DNA from: Aestuariibacter salexigens DSM 15300
GTDB taxonomy: Bacteria; Pseudomonadota; Gammaproteobacteria; Enterobacterales; Alteromonadaceae
DNA length: 64,000 nucleotides
Assembly: GCF_000429145.1 (NCBI RefSeq)
Contig: NZ_AUBH01000007.1
Coordinates: forward strand, 1 to 64,000
Reading direction: 5' to 3'
A program made the position numbers and the translations under genes. Of this stretch, positions 35,662 through 45,243 are shown one piece after another. The notes beneath the pieces are model-generated. The model saw only the letters and a program-made list of their open reading frames with translations, was not told the DNA's origin and did not search any database. Each line of letters opens with the position of its first letter. The stretch's first letter is position 1.

Positions 35662-38106
35662 ATGCGCTATTTCTCCGCTTTCACCGCAAATGGGCTGTCT
35701 GTCATTGCACTTTTATTTACGTGTTCAGCTTTGGCGCAGTGGGTTAACCATTATCCCAAACTCGATGATTTTGGGCATCACGTATATCTTGAACAGCACG
35801 AGCTACCGATTCTTGCCCACGGTATTACCGATCCTGCCCCGTCTCCTGACGGCAAGCATATCGCCATTGCCTCAAAAGGCTGGATATGGCTGCTGGACGT
35901 CAGTTCTGGTGTGGCAACCAGGCTAACCTCATCGCGAGGTGTCGACTCCCGTCCACGATGGTCACCAGATGGTCGCTATTTGGCGTTTGTCAGAGACTTT
36001 GGTCACGATACATCAGTGGTAATAAAAGCGCTTGAGTCTGGTGAAGAGCAACTCATAAATAGCCCCGCCATTGATATCGACCCTGAGTTTAGTCACAACG
36101 GTCAGCATCTTTTTTACAGTAGTGGTGAAACAGGCTCGTTGGATCTGTTTCAATGGCATCTCGGTAGCGGACAAAAACAGCAAGTTACTGAGCTCAGGCA
36201 GGTTGAACGTAATGTTCGTCAATTGCATGATCGTAGTGCTTTCATTTACCTGCACGGTAGTGGCGCGCATCGAACGCTTCGACTAAGAGATATGTTAGCC
36301 GGGCAAGACGATATCATTCACGCCCAGACTCTGACTTATCATCTCACGAGCGACGTACACCCAAGTCGCGACTTACTGGTTTTCAGTGCACCGATCGATA
36401 ACGACTATCATCTGTGGACGATGGATATTAACGACCCTAGGGTAAAGAACAGACTCACCAATGGCCATGCATTTGCATTAACGCCCGCCTTTAGTGCCGA
36501 TGGGGACAGTATCTACTATGTCATCTTGACGGAGGGTCGCCAGTTTCAACTCATGCGCATTGCTACCTATGGTGGTACAGCTGAGGCCATTAATGTAGAT
36601 AAGTGGGACTATGGTAGTAGCACAGGCACATTAAAAGTCAGAGTAGAAAGCAGCGACAAAAATACCGGTGCTGCCAGAGTGTCAATTGCTGACGAGCAGG
36701 GGCATCCTGTGGCAAACCCCGTTGGTGCGACTTTTGTCGATCCGCAAACCGGACGCACATATTTTTACGTGGACGGTGAGGCTACTTTAACCCTGCCTGT
36801 GGGTCAGTATTTTATTGAGGCAGTGCAAGGACCGTTCACGCCAGTAATGTCTAGACAAGTCACAGTAAAGGAATCGCAAAGCAGTTCGCTGTCTTTGACT
36901 TTTACGCCAATTTGGGACGCAAAGACAGCAGGGTACATGTCCGCCGATTTTCATGTTCATCTCAACGGTGATGGTCATCACAGAGCGACCCACCAAGATG
37001 CCCTGTTGCAAATGCGAGGTGAAGATTTGAACCTGTTGGCGCCGCAATCCTGGAACCGCTGGGAGAGACGCATTGACGAAAAGCTGATTGGTCAGCACAC
37101 CAGTGAAAATGAATTTACTGTCATGCAAGGACAAGAGGTACGTTCACATTTTCATGGTCATGTAGGCCTTATCAATGTAAATACACCTTTTACACCATGG
37201 TTTTTTGGGCCGACTAATCCCGTATTGGGCGATCCGAATCTGACCAATGCCAGAGTGTTTGACTACGCAAAAAATGTTGGTGCGTTTGCTACCTACGTGC
37301 ACCCGGTAGCAGGTGATGGCGATCCGTTCGCCCAGTCACCAGTGAGTGGCATTCCGCTTGAGTTGGTGTCGGATGGCGTGCTTGAAGAGCGCATGGGGAT
37401 AGAACTGGTCTGCGCCTGGACGAGTCCTTTAGGTACGGCAGAAGTTTGGTATCGTCTGTTAAATATCGGTCAGCCAGTGGTCGCCATGTCTGGCACGGAT
37501 ACCTGGATTGACTTTCATCGCACGCCCGCAGTGGGCACGGGGCGTACCTATGTGCGAGTCCCCGCAGAGCAGCGTACTGATGAGGCATTGGTATCGGCCG
37601 CCTTGGCTGGACGAAGTGTGCTTACTACTGGCCCAATGCTGGAGCTCTCTGTTGCTGACAACGTGACGCCTGGAGGTGTGATAGAGAGTGGCACGCATGA
37701 CTATGCAATAACACTAAGCTCGACGGCTGCATTGGAATATGTCGAACTGATTGTTAATGGCAAGGTTGTGCAGCGTTTAGACGGTATCCAGGCAGCAACT
37801 ACAAAACACTACGCGGGCACTATTTCTTTGCCTCCCGGCGGCTGGATTGCTGCCAGAGCGTACGCTGCCGAACAGCGCGCTGATAGCTGGCCAAGCATGC
37901 ATGCCAGGCCGTTTGTGCATACCTCACCAATCTGGATTGAAAACATCGGCAGCACCGAGCCTTCATCCAGAAAAGCCGCCGCAAAAGACTTGTTAATGGC
38001 GATTGATGCTGCTGAGCAACGCGCAAAATCAGCCTACGGCGACCGAGACATGCCGGCATTATACGGTCGCTTTGCCGAGGCTCGAGAACGCCTCAAATTC
38101 ATGTAG
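35662..38106 (+). CDS. Secreted beta-propeller / PHP-type (CehA-McbA-like) metallohydrolase
   Basis: An exported two-part protein of 814 residues. After a signal peptide (about 1-25, ending ALAQ), residues 50-310 form a TolB-like beta-propeller with PD40 repeats (DPAPSPDGKHIAIASKG, SRPRWSPDGRYLAFV). A linker of beta-sandwich type (about 320-415) leads to a PHP-fold hydrolase (about 420-690). Metal-site candidates there are ADFHVHLNGDG, RSHFHGHVG, TYVHPVAGDGDP and SGTDTWID. CehA/McbA relatives hydrolyse esters, carbamates or phosphates; the substrate here is unknown. Clear ATG; monocistronic or followed by the CysK-like gene at 42 nt. Confidence 0.85.
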   Translation: MRYFSAFTANGLSVIALLFTCSALAQWVNHYPKLDDFGHHVYLEQHELPILAHGITDPAPSPDGKHIAIASKGWIWLLDVSSGVATRLTSSRGVDSRPRWSPDGRYLAFVRDFGHDTSVVIKALESGEEQLINSPAIDIDPEFSHNGQHLFYSSGETGSLDLFQWHLGSGQKQQVTELRQVERNVRQLHDRSAFIYLHGSGAHRTLRLRDMLAGQDDIIHAQTLTYHLTSDVHPSRDLLVFSAPIDNDYHLWTMDINDPRVKNRLTNGHAFALTPAFSADGDSIYYVILTEGRQFQLMRIATYGGTAEAINVDKWDYGSSTGTLKVRVESSDKNTGAARVSIADEQGHPVANPVGATFVDPQTGRTYFYVDGEATLTLPVGQYFIEAVQGPFTPVMSRQVTVKESQSSSLSLTFTPIWDAKTAGYMSADFHVHLNGDGHHRATHQDALLQMRGEDLNLLAPQSWNRWERRIDEKLIGQHTSENEFTVMQGQEVRSHFHGHVGLINVNTPFTPWFFGPTNPVLGDPNLTNARVFDYAKNVGAFATYVHPVAGDGDPFAQSPVSGIPLELVSDGVLEERMGIELVCAWTSPLGTAEVWYRLLNIGQPVVAMSGTDTWIDFHRTPAVGTGRTYVRVPAEQRTDEALVSAALAGRSVLTTGPMLELSVADNVTPGGVIESGTHDYAITLSSTAALEYVELIVNGKVVQRLDGIQAATTKHYAGTISLPPGGWIAARAYAAEQRADSWPSMHARPFVHTSPIWIENIGSTEPSSRKAAAKDLLMAIDAAEQRAKSAYGDRDMPALYGRFAEARERLKFM

Positions 38107-38148
38107 AATTGTGTCCATAAGTTGAATCGACGGGTGGCTTTCTCTCCT

Positions 38149-39192
38149 ATGCGTGTATACCAAAATCAGGCCCAGCAAATTGGCAATACCGATCTTTTAC
38201 GCATTGCGTCGTTATCAGAGCTGACCGGCTGCGACATCTTTATTAAATGCGAGCATCAGAATCCGGGCGGCTCGATTAAAGATCGTGCGGCATTGAGGAT
38301 GGTGCAGGATGCTATTGATGCAGGCCATTTAACACCGGGTATGACAATCGTAGAGGGTACCGCGGGTAACACCGGTATTGGATTGGCGCTGGTCGCCAAG
38401 GCGCTGGGGTATGACATGCTGACGGTCATGCCTAGCGGTCAGACACCGGAAAAAGAAAAGATGATCACGTTGCACGGTGCCACGTTAAAACTGGTGAAGC
38501 CATGTCCGTTCAAAGACCCCAATCATTTCTATCACACTGCACGAAGACTAGGCGAAGAGAACGAAAGCTACTGGTGGGCCAACCAATTTGAAAATCTAAG
38601 TAATTTCTATGCCCATTTCGAAGGCACAGGTCCGGAAATCTGGCAGCAGACTCAGGGTAAAATTGACGCGTTTGTCTCCGTCTGCGGCACCGGGGGAACG
38701 GTAGCAGGTAATTCTGCTTATCTGAAACAGCAGAATCCCGATATTAAAAACTGGCTGGTTGATCCTGATGGCTCAGGGATCTACCAGTATCTTAAAAGTG
38801 GCGAATATAAGTCTTCTGGAAGCTCATTCACCGAGGGCATTGGCATTATGCGTCTGGTAGAAAATTTTAAACGCGCAAAGCTTGATCATGCAGTGAATTT
38901 GCCCGACCAGGATTTGGTCACTCTGTCCCGATTTGTGCGCGACAATGACGGTATTGTGCTGGGCAGCAGCTCTGCACTAAACGTATGTGGAGCGGTATTT
39001 GCGGCGGCCAAAATGGGCGTTGGTAAGCGTATTGTGACTTTCTCCTGTGACCTGGGAGAACGCTCTTATTCCAAGCTGTATAATCCGGAATTTCTTGCCG
39101 ATTGTGGTATCGATGAAAAAGCCCAAACCATGGTTCAGCTCTTCAAGCGCTACCAATCGTCACAGGGCCCGGACTATCTCACGCTGGGCTAA
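38149..39192 (+). CDS. CysK-like PLP-dependent enzyme (cysteine synthase family)
   Basis: A fold-type II PLP enzyme of 347 residues, of the cysteine synthase branch. The PLP lysine is in NPGGSIKDRAA, the phosphate-binding loop is CGTGGTVAG, and the late GSSSALNV matches the family. The substrate-binding loop reads GTAGNTGIG where typical O-acetylserine sulfhydrylases have TSGNTG, so its substrate or reaction may differ (for example cysteine desulfhydrase or another beta-replacement). ATG 38149 is favoured; a TTG at 38122 is in frame. Tail-to-tail with the receiver gene, overlapping by 4 nt. Confidence 0.88.
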   Translation: MRVYQNQAQQIGNTDLLRIASLSELTGCDIFIKCEHQNPGGSIKDRAALRMVQDAIDAGHLTPGMTIVEGTAGNTGIGLALVAKALGYDMLTVMPSGQTPEKEKMITLHGATLKLVKPCPFKDPNHFYHTARRLGEENESYWWANQFENLSNFYAHFEGTGPEIWQQTQGKIDAFVSVCGTGGTVAGNSAYLKQQNPDIKNWLVDPDGSGIYQYLKSGEYKSSGSSFTEGIGIMRLVENFKRAKLDHAVNLPDQDLVTLSRFVRDNDGIVLGSSSALNVCGAVFAAAKMGVGKRIVTFSCDLGERSYSKLYNPEFLADCGIDEKAQTMVQLFKRYQSSQGPDYLTLG

Positions 39193-39536
39193 CTTTGATG
39201 CTTGCTGGCAATATCTTCCAATAGCTGTTGCAGCTGCACAAAATTGATAGGTTTAGTCAGCAGGCCGGCAAAGTGCTCGGGGCAGCCTAAGTCCAATTCA
39301 CCGGTAATTAGGTAACAGTCAATGTGATTGCCGATACGCGCGCGTAAATCAATACCGTTGATGCCGGGCATGCGATAGTCAATGAAGCAGCACGCTATCT
39401 CTCTATCGGATAGGAAGTTCAAGGCTTCCATTGGTTCGGTGAACGTATGCACATTGATGTTTTCTGATGAAAAAAACTCGCTGTACAGTTCGCACAGATC
39501 CGGTTCGTCATCAATAAATACCACATCACAGGTCAT
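39189..39536 (-). CDS. Stand-alone response regulator receiver
   Basis: A 115-residue CheY-like receiver with no output domain. The acidic pair D9/D10, phosphoacceptor D53 (CCFIDYRMPG), the Thr in LITGE and the Lys in LLTKP are all present. Its ATG overlaps the kinase stop by 4 nt, making it the obvious partner. Its action must be by protein contact or phosphorelay. Confidence 0.93.
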   Translation of the reverse strand: MTCDVVFIDDEPDLCELYSEFFSSENINVHTFTEPMEALNFLSDREIACCFIDYRMPGINGIDLRARIGNHIDCYLITGELDLGCPEHFAGLLTKPINFVQLQQLLEDIASKHQS

Positions 39537-41407
39537 GATTTACGTTGCCTTTTAGGAAGCGTCAGAACAAAGCTAGTATGCTCATCGAGCAAAGTATAGA
39601 CGAGCGAGCCATTATGCTCAGCGATGATCCCGGCCGAAATACTTAATCCCAGCCCCGTGCCATCGCCCACTTCCTTGGTAGTAAAGAATGGGTCAAAAAT
39701 ACTGTCAAGTACATGCTGCTCGATCCCTTTGCCGGAATCCTGGACCGTAATTGTGCAGTTAAGATTGTTACTCCTGATAAACACCTTGGTCCATGATTGG
39801 GAATTGTGCTTGTTGGCATCAATAGAATTGACTAACAGGTTAACCAGCACCTGCTGGATCTGAATTTCATCACATTTGCACATGATAGGATCTTCAGAGG
39901 TGATAACGTCAATCCCGTGCTGGTGGCGTTTTGCGTTACTTTCGACCAATTCAATGCTTTCACGCACGAGGCTATTTACATTAATGTTTCGTGTAGATAT
40001 TCCATGGTTGCTTCTTGAAAACTTACGCAGTCCTCGCACGATGGTGGCGATTCTGGCTGTGGATTTTTCAATCTTTTCAACGTGTTTTACGGTCTTTTTA
40101 TCGTTTTGGTGATGCTTGCCAATAATCTGAGCGTTGCCGGCAATGACCGTAAGCGGATTATTGATTTCATGGGCGATGCTGGCAGAGAGTTTGCCTAAAG
40201 ACGCCATTCTGGACGCATGAATAAGTTTATCGTTTTGTTGTTTCAGGTCTTGTCGCATTCTGATTTGTTCAGATATATCGCGGGTGATGGTGGCAATGCC
40301 GATTTTCTCTCCCGACGATGTATCACGTACTACAAAGTGGGTATCAAACACAGGGACTTCTTCTTCAGTCTGGAGGTTTCTGAATACTGTTTCGCCTGCA
40401 TAGGTTTCACCACGCTCCAACGTCGACAGAATGTCACGTACGACGGTCTCACGTAGATGTTCAGGGTAGCAATCAGGGATACTGATTTGAGTAATATCCG
40501 CATCCTGCGCCATGCCAATCATCTTTCGGCCAGCCGGGTTCAGATAAACCGGCTCATTATTGTTGTTGGCGATGCCAATAAAATCCTGCGAGTTATCAAT
40601 TACAGCCTTAAACATGTCAAGCTCGACACTCGTTTCACGAGTGACTAACTCCAGACTCTTCTGCTCAGTAATATCCTGCACTGTGCCACGAATTTTGGCG
40701 ACCTCGCCGCGTTCGTTGTATACCGCGTTACCAGCAACCCTAATCCACAGCGACTCATCCGCCGAATTCACAATTTGAAATTCATCGTCCCATGAGGTTC
40801 CATACACTAGGCACTGATTTATGAAATGCTCGATACGCGGCCTGTCATCAGGAATGTAAAATTTCAGCCCTTGTTCTTTTGTGACCGGAGTGCCGTAGGG
40901 CACTTTATGTATTTTATAAACCTGTTCAGACCAGATAACGTCATCGGTAATGACATCAATCTGCCAGCCTCCTATCTTGAGATTATTCTGAATATTATTG
41001 AGTAGCTCGCTGGCTTCATAGCTACTGTGCATATCTTTGCCGAACGCCATGTAGCAAAACGGCTCGCCGTTTTGATCCCGTTGGATAAAAAAGCTGAATT
41101 CCATCAGAAAAATTTCATCGCTAGCAAAATTACGGACGTGCAGCTGTTTGTGGACTTTATCTACATAGTGAGATTGCTCTACTACTTCCTTTATAAACGT
41201 GTCATGGTCTTGTCGGGATATAAAATCAAGCATTGTGAGGTGTGACAGGTCGACGCCAATTTCCAGTCCGAAAATACGTCTGCCAGCGTGATTGACGAAT
41301 ACAGCTTGCCCCTCAGAGGTCGCAACGCCAAAAAAATCATTGCAGCGCTGTAGTATATCAATCGCGATGGGCTGCAGGCCGAGCGCCTGCAACTTCTTTT
41401 CACTCAC
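39533..41407 (-). CDS. Soluble multi-PAS sensor histidine kinase
   Basis: A cytosolic histidine kinase of 624 residues with no membrane helix. Three PAS-type domains (about 12-130, 140-260, 265-390) precede HisKA and HATPase. The phosphoacceptor is His413 in SIAHEINNPL; the N box is NLLVNSIDAN and the G boxes DSGKGIE and DGTGLGLSIS. A GTG start is chosen because GGGAGGT lies 5 nt upstream. The signal is unknown. It is the first gene of a two-gene operon with the receiver. Confidence 0.94.
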   Translation of the reverse strand: MSEKKLQALGLQPIAIDILQRCNDFFGVATSEGQAVFVNHAGRRIFGLEIGVDLSHLTMLDFISRQDHDTFIKEVVEQSHYVDKVHKQLHVRNFASDEIFLMEFSFFIQRDQNGEPFCYMAFGKDMHSSYEASELLNNIQNNLKIGGWQIDVITDDVIWSEQVYKIHKVPYGTPVTKEQGLKFYIPDDRPRIEHFINQCLVYGTSWDDEFQIVNSADESLWIRVAGNAVYNERGEVAKIRGTVQDITEQKSLELVTRETSVELDMFKAVIDNSQDFIGIANNNNEPVYLNPAGRKMIGMAQDADITQISIPDCYPEHLRETVVRDILSTLERGETYAGETVFRNLQTEEEVPVFDTHFVVRDTSSGEKIGIATITRDISEQIRMRQDLKQQNDKLIHASRMASLGKLSASIAHEINNPLTVIAGNAQIIGKHHQNDKKTVKHVEKIEKSTARIATIVRGLRKFSRSNHGISTRNINVNSLVRESIELVESNAKRHQHGIDVITSEDPIMCKCDEIQIQQVLVNLLVNSIDANKHNSQSWTKVFIRSNNLNCTITVQDSGKGIEQHVLDSIFDPFFTTKEVGDGTGLGLSISAGIIAEHNGSLVYTLLDEHTSFVLTLPKRQRKS

Positions 41408-41533
41408 AGCAACCTCCCTTACTTAACCGGTGCCGCGAGTGGGTGTTAGCCAATGTGGCCGATAAGTTATATATGACTTTTAGACTATAGACACTCATAA
41501 TGCGCTGCACAAAAATTCAATCGATAAAGTGAC

Positions 41534-42313
41534 ATGACATCACCAATGCTTCGTGTGGCATGCCTGCAAATGTCACCAGAGTGGCTGCAGCCACAATCAA
41601 ATATGCGTCGTATAGAAGCGCTATTAGAAGATTCTGCGACTGTCGATTTAATCGTATTGCCTGAAATGTTCACTACCGGTTTTGATACATCGTCAGACCA
41701 TTCGGACGAGGGTGGCCATCAAGCCAAGGCCTGGATGCAGCGTCTCGCGGCTAGCAAGAAAGCGGTAGTGTGCGGTTCGGTAAAAGTGAGTGACAATGGC
41801 AAGATTATGAATCGGTTTATTGCCATGTCCGCGTCTCAGGAGCTTGTCCACTACGATAAGGTCCATTTGTTCGGTCAGGAGCAACAAGCATTAACACCCG
41901 GTTCAGCCCGACGCATCTTTACACTAAGAGGTCTGCGTATTTTGCCGCAGGTGTGTTATGACCTGCGCTTTCCGGTATTGGCCAGAAACCAGGACGATTA
42001 CGACGTTATAATAAACGTTGCAAGCTGGCCAAAGTATCGCATTCACCACTGGGATACGTTACTTAAAGCCCGTGCGATTGAGAACCAGAGCTACGTCATC
42101 GGTGTAAATCGGGTTGGTGAAGATGGTAACGATTGGGAATATGTCGGACATAGCCAGGTCATTTCGCCAATGGGAGAGGTGATAGCAAATGCTGGTGATC
42201 AACCGGATAAGTTGATTTACGCAGAATTGAGATTGTCAGATGTTGCGGATGTGCGTCAGAAACTGCCTTATCTGAAAGACCGGGATGAATTCAAAATTAC
42301 CGGTATCGATTAA
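41534..42313 (+). CDS. Nitrilase-superfamily amidase (YafV / omega-amidase type)
   Basis: A cytosolic carbon-nitrogen hydrolase of 259 residues. The catalytic triad is visible: Glu in VLPEMFTTGF, Lys in YDKVHLF and Cys in QVCYDLRFP. The FTTGF and NRFIAM segments point to the omega-amidase group (YafV, Nit2), which hydrolyses 2-oxoglutaramate and 2-oxosuccinamate. Start ATG at 41534; the gene is divergent from the histidine kinase across 126 bp. It overlaps the small convergent gene by 4 nt. Confidence 0.92.
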   Translation: MTSPMLRVACLQMSPEWLQPQSNMRRIEALLEDSATVDLIVLPEMFTTGFDTSSDHSDEGGHQAKAWMQRLAASKKAVVCGSVKVSDNGKIMNRFIAMSASQELVHYDKVHLFGQEQQALTPGSARRIFTLRGLRILPQVCYDLRFPVLARNQDDYDVIINVASWPKYRIHHWDTLLKARAIENQSYVIGVNRVGEDGNDWEYVGHSQVISPMGEVIANAGDQPDKLIYAELRLSDVADVRQKLPYLKDRDEFKITGID

Positions 42314-42504
42314 CCAAAGAGTTTCAATAATTGCTTGATAGTAAGATAAACGCATCCGAACATGCAGATCGACACCGAGAGGTTGAACAGCCTGTCAGGC
42401 CATGTAGTTGCGGAAAAAGCGCTAGCGAATTCTAAACCCAAAAACGCGAACGTTAAGTAACGTAGCAGTAGTGTTATCGCCATGCTAATTAGGAGTAGTT
42501 TCAT
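42310..42504 (-). CDS. Small hydrophobic protein of unknown function
   Basis: A 64-residue frame with two hydrophobic stretches (about 3-25 and 42-60) and a basic C-terminus (KQLLKLFG). It is compatible with a two-helix inner-membrane protein. It starts with ATG but has no strong ribosome binding site. The 4-nt stop-stop overlap with the amidase fits local gene packing. I do not recognise it, and it could be a chance frame. Confidence 0.45.
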   Translation of the reverse strand: MKLLLISMAITLLLRYLTFAFLGLEFASAFSATTWPDRLFNLSVSICMFGCVYLTIKQLLKLFG

Positions 42505-42669
42505 ATTTATACCGATAAAAGCGACTACGTTAGCAAGTTAGCTAGAGCCAAAATACTGTACCAAAGACGAGAAACTTGAAGAGCGGCGTTTAATTTCACA
42601 CACAGTTATTCAATCTTTATCAACGTTGAATGAGTATTTATCTCGCACTCATAATCTGGAGGCTTCACT

Positions 42670-44043
42670 ATCTCTCAACGCGACACAACCTCTCTTATCG
42701 CGCTAATTGCGGTATGTAGCGGCTATCTAATTGCGCCTTTGGGTCTGGCAGCAGTGAACGTTGCCATACCTGCGCTTGCTGACGATCTGCAGGCCACTGC
42801 CAGTCAGGTAGGTTGGCTACCTACGCTTTACATGTTGGGCAGCGTGGCGTTTATGCTGCCGGTGGGCAAGCTGGCCGATATGTATGGCAGAAAAAGAATG
42901 TACGCGCTGGGATTATTGGTAAATGCAGTCGCCGCGCTGTTTTGTGGGTTGAGCAATGACATTAATCACGTTCTGGTATGGCGCTTCGTTCAGGGCGTTG
43001 CCGGGGCGATGATTTTTGGTACCGGCATCGCCATTGTGACGTCTGTTACCTCTGCCAAAAAACGCGGCAAAGCATTAGGCCTGGTCGCGTCCTGTGTATA
43101 TGTCGGGCTTACTGCAGCGCCGGCTGCAGGCGGGTATCTCACTGATGCGTTTGGCTGGCGCGCCGTATTTTATTTCCAAATTCCGTTTGTCCTGGTGTTA
43201 CTGGCATTCATGCTGGTTAAGCTCAAAGGAGAATGGAAAAGCGAACAGCAAACCACGTTTGACTGGTCAGGCTCTGCACTGTTTGTTTTGTTTGCTGCCA
43301 GTCTGGTTTATGGTCTGGCGAACCTGCCACATGCTACTGGCATTGCTTGTCTTGTCGGTGCAGTTGGGCTGTTGTCGCTGTTCGTCATGCATCAGCAACG
43401 TCAGCAACAGCCTTTGATCCGCACTAAGCTATTCTCTGAAAACCGGATGTTCAGTTTGTCGTTGGCAACGGCGTTTTTTATGTACGCGAGTAATTTTGCC
43501 ATTGTCTTTTTACTCAGTCTCTACCTGCAATATGTAAAAGGTTTTAGTCCCTCACAGGCAGGCAATGTGTTGCTGGTGCAGGCCCTATGTATGGCGGTCA
43601 TCGCACCGTTCGCCGGTCATCTGGCAGATCGGTTTCAATCAAGAATCGTAGCGACAGCAGGTTGTATTGCGGTGCTTTGCGGCTTTATTGGACTTAATTT
43701 TATTGACGTTACGTCAACCACGGTGTTTATCATCCTTACACTAGCCCTGGTCGGTACAGGCTTTGGTCTGTTTTCAACGCCTAACAACAGCGCCATCATG
43801 GGTGCGGTGGACGCTCGGGAAATGGGCGTAGCATCTGCCAGCATGAATCTCGCTCGCACCATCGGTAATCTGTTTGGTATAAGTTTGATCAACCTTCTAT
43901 TGCAACTTGATCTTGGCGATACTGCCCTGAGTGCGAAATACAGTGCTGAGATCATGCATACTATCTCCGTCGCTCTGACGATATCACTGGTTATGGTTGT
44001 GATTGCGACATTGCTGTCGATGTCTCGCGGCAGTCATCAGTAA
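42670..44043 (+). CDS. MFS drug-efflux transporter (DHA2-like), apparent ATC start
   Basis: Inner-membrane proton antiporter of 457 residues if begun at 42670. Motif A is GKLADMYGRKRMY and motif C is GLTAAPAAGGYL. The first helix, LIALIAVCSGYLIAPLGLAA, is coded upstream of the first ATG/GTG/TTG (a TTG at 42739), so that start would remove much of helix 1. An in-frame stop at 42652 limits the options. The best ribosome binding site (TGGAGG, 42657-42662) sits 7 nt before an ATC codon at 42670, giving ISQRDTTSL. Either ATC initiates or an ATG has mutated or been misread. Confidence 0.8.
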   Translation: MSQRDTTSLIALIAVCSGYLIAPLGLAAVNVAIPALADDLQATASQVGWLPTLYMLGSVAFMLPVGKLADMYGRKRMYALGLLVNAVAALFCGLSNDINHVLVWRFVQGVAGAMIFGTGIAIVTSVTSAKKRGKALGLVASCVYVGLTAAPAAGGYLTDAFGWRAVFYFQIPFVLVLLAFMLVKLKGEWKSEQQTTFDWSGSALFVLFAASLVYGLANLPHATGIACLVGAVGLLSLFVMHQQRQQQPLIRTKLFSENRMFSLSLATAFFMYASNFAIVFLLSLYLQYVKGFSPSQAGNVLLVQALCMAVIAPFAGHLADRFQSRIVATAGCIAVLCGFIGLNFIDVTSTTVFIILTLALVGTGFGLFSTPNNSAIMGAVDAREMGVASASMNLARTIGNLFGISLINLLLQLDLGDTALSAKYSAEIMHTISVALTISLVMVVIATLLSMSRGSHQ

Positions 44044-44187
44044 TTTAGGTCTGCTGACAGCTCTCTTGCAGCCATCGGAGTCGCTGAAGTGCAAATTTTT
44101 TGCGTTCAGTGACGGTATAACTATGATCAAGCTACGAGTCGCCAACGTACAATTCTCACCACAGTTAAAGGATATCAGCGAGTATTT

Positions 44188-45243
44188 ATGTGGAAGAACG
44201 CCGTCACACTTATATTTTTGCTCATTACCACGCCTCTGCTAGCGCAGTCCTGGGGAGGTAATAGCCGACCTGCACTGGTGCTGGTTGAACCGATAGTATT
44301 TGAGTACGAAGAAAATAATATCGAGGCCGTCGGTACAGCGGAAGCCGTACGCTCGGTCATATTATTCCCTGCAGCAGCTGATCGAGTGACGGCGGTCAAT
44401 TTTGAACCAGGTCAAATGGTAGAGAAAGGTGACGTGCTGGTTGAGTTGGATGCCAGACGTCAGAAAGTGGCGGTAGAACGTGCTGAAATCAGTCTGGCGG
44501 ATGCCGAGCGCAATGTTCGCCGTTTACTGGAAAGTCAGCAGCAAGGGGCGGTAGCACAAAGCGACTTAGACGATGCCAAAACCGTCAGAGATCTTGCCAA
44601 AGTGGCGCTGGATGAAGCGCGCGCCGATCTTGAAGACAGGCAGGTTGTCGCACCCTTTTCGGGGGTGATGGGGCTCACCGACGTGGAAGTAGGCGACCGA
44701 ATCAACTTGCAAACAGCCATCACTACAATCGACGCACGAGACGAGTTGTTTGTTAATTTCAGAGCGCCTGAAGCCGCCCTCAATGTGCTGTTGAACAACC
44801 CAGACGTGACGCTACAGCCATGGTCAAATCGAACTCTTGAGCTTGACGCTAAGATTGCTGAAGTCGACTCAAGAATCAATGAACAAGACCGTACACTGCG
44901 AGCCCGTGCCGTGTTAGACAACAGTGACGACCGTTATCGTCCGGGTATGAGTTTCAGGGTCAGCTTAAAAGTGCGTGGCAATCGCTATGCAGCAATTCCC
45001 GAGGCAGCCATGTCATGGGGAGCGGGTGGCGCCTACGTATGGAAGGCCGAGGACGGCAAAGCTGTGCGCATTCCGGTAGAAATTAAACAGCGTCTGCGTG
45101 GTCGAATTCTGGTGTCAGGCGATTTGCAAGAAGGTGAATCACTCATTTCCGAGGGTGTGCAACGTCTGCGCGAAGGACAGGCGGTATCAGCGCAAGAGAC
45201 TAGCGTTGCTCGCGCTAACGCGATTGAAGGAGTCGCCGGATGA
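44188..45243 (+). CDS. RND efflux periplasmic adaptor (membrane fusion protein)
   Basis: The adaptor of a tripartite efflux pump, 351 residues. A signal peptide (about 1-19, LLAQ) leads into a lipoyl half-domain (VTAVNFEPGQMVEKGDVLVEL), a short alpha-hairpin (about 85-130), the second lipoyl half (VVAPFSGVMGLTDVEVGD) and beta-barrel domains. Unlike AcrA there is no N-terminal lipidation Cys. Overlaps the RND gene by 4 nt (ATGA). No outer-membrane channel gene is adjacent, so a TolC-type protein elsewhere must serve. Confidence 0.95.
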   Translation: MWKNAVTLIFLLITTPLLAQSWGGNSRPALVLVEPIVFEYEENNIEAVGTAEAVRSVILFPAAADRVTAVNFEPGQMVEKGDVLVELDARRQKVAVERAEISLADAERNVRRLLESQQQGAVAQSDLDDAKTVRDLAKVALDEARADLEDRQVVAPFSGVMGLTDVEVGDRINLQTAITTIDARDELFVNFRAPEAALNVLLNNPDVTLQPWSNRTLELDAKIAEVDSRINEQDRTLRARAVLDNSDDRYRPGMSFRVSLKVRGNRYAAIPEAAMSWGAGGAYVWKAEDGKAVRIPVEIKQRLRGRILVSGDLQEGESLISEGVQRLREGQAVSAQETSVARANAIEGVAG

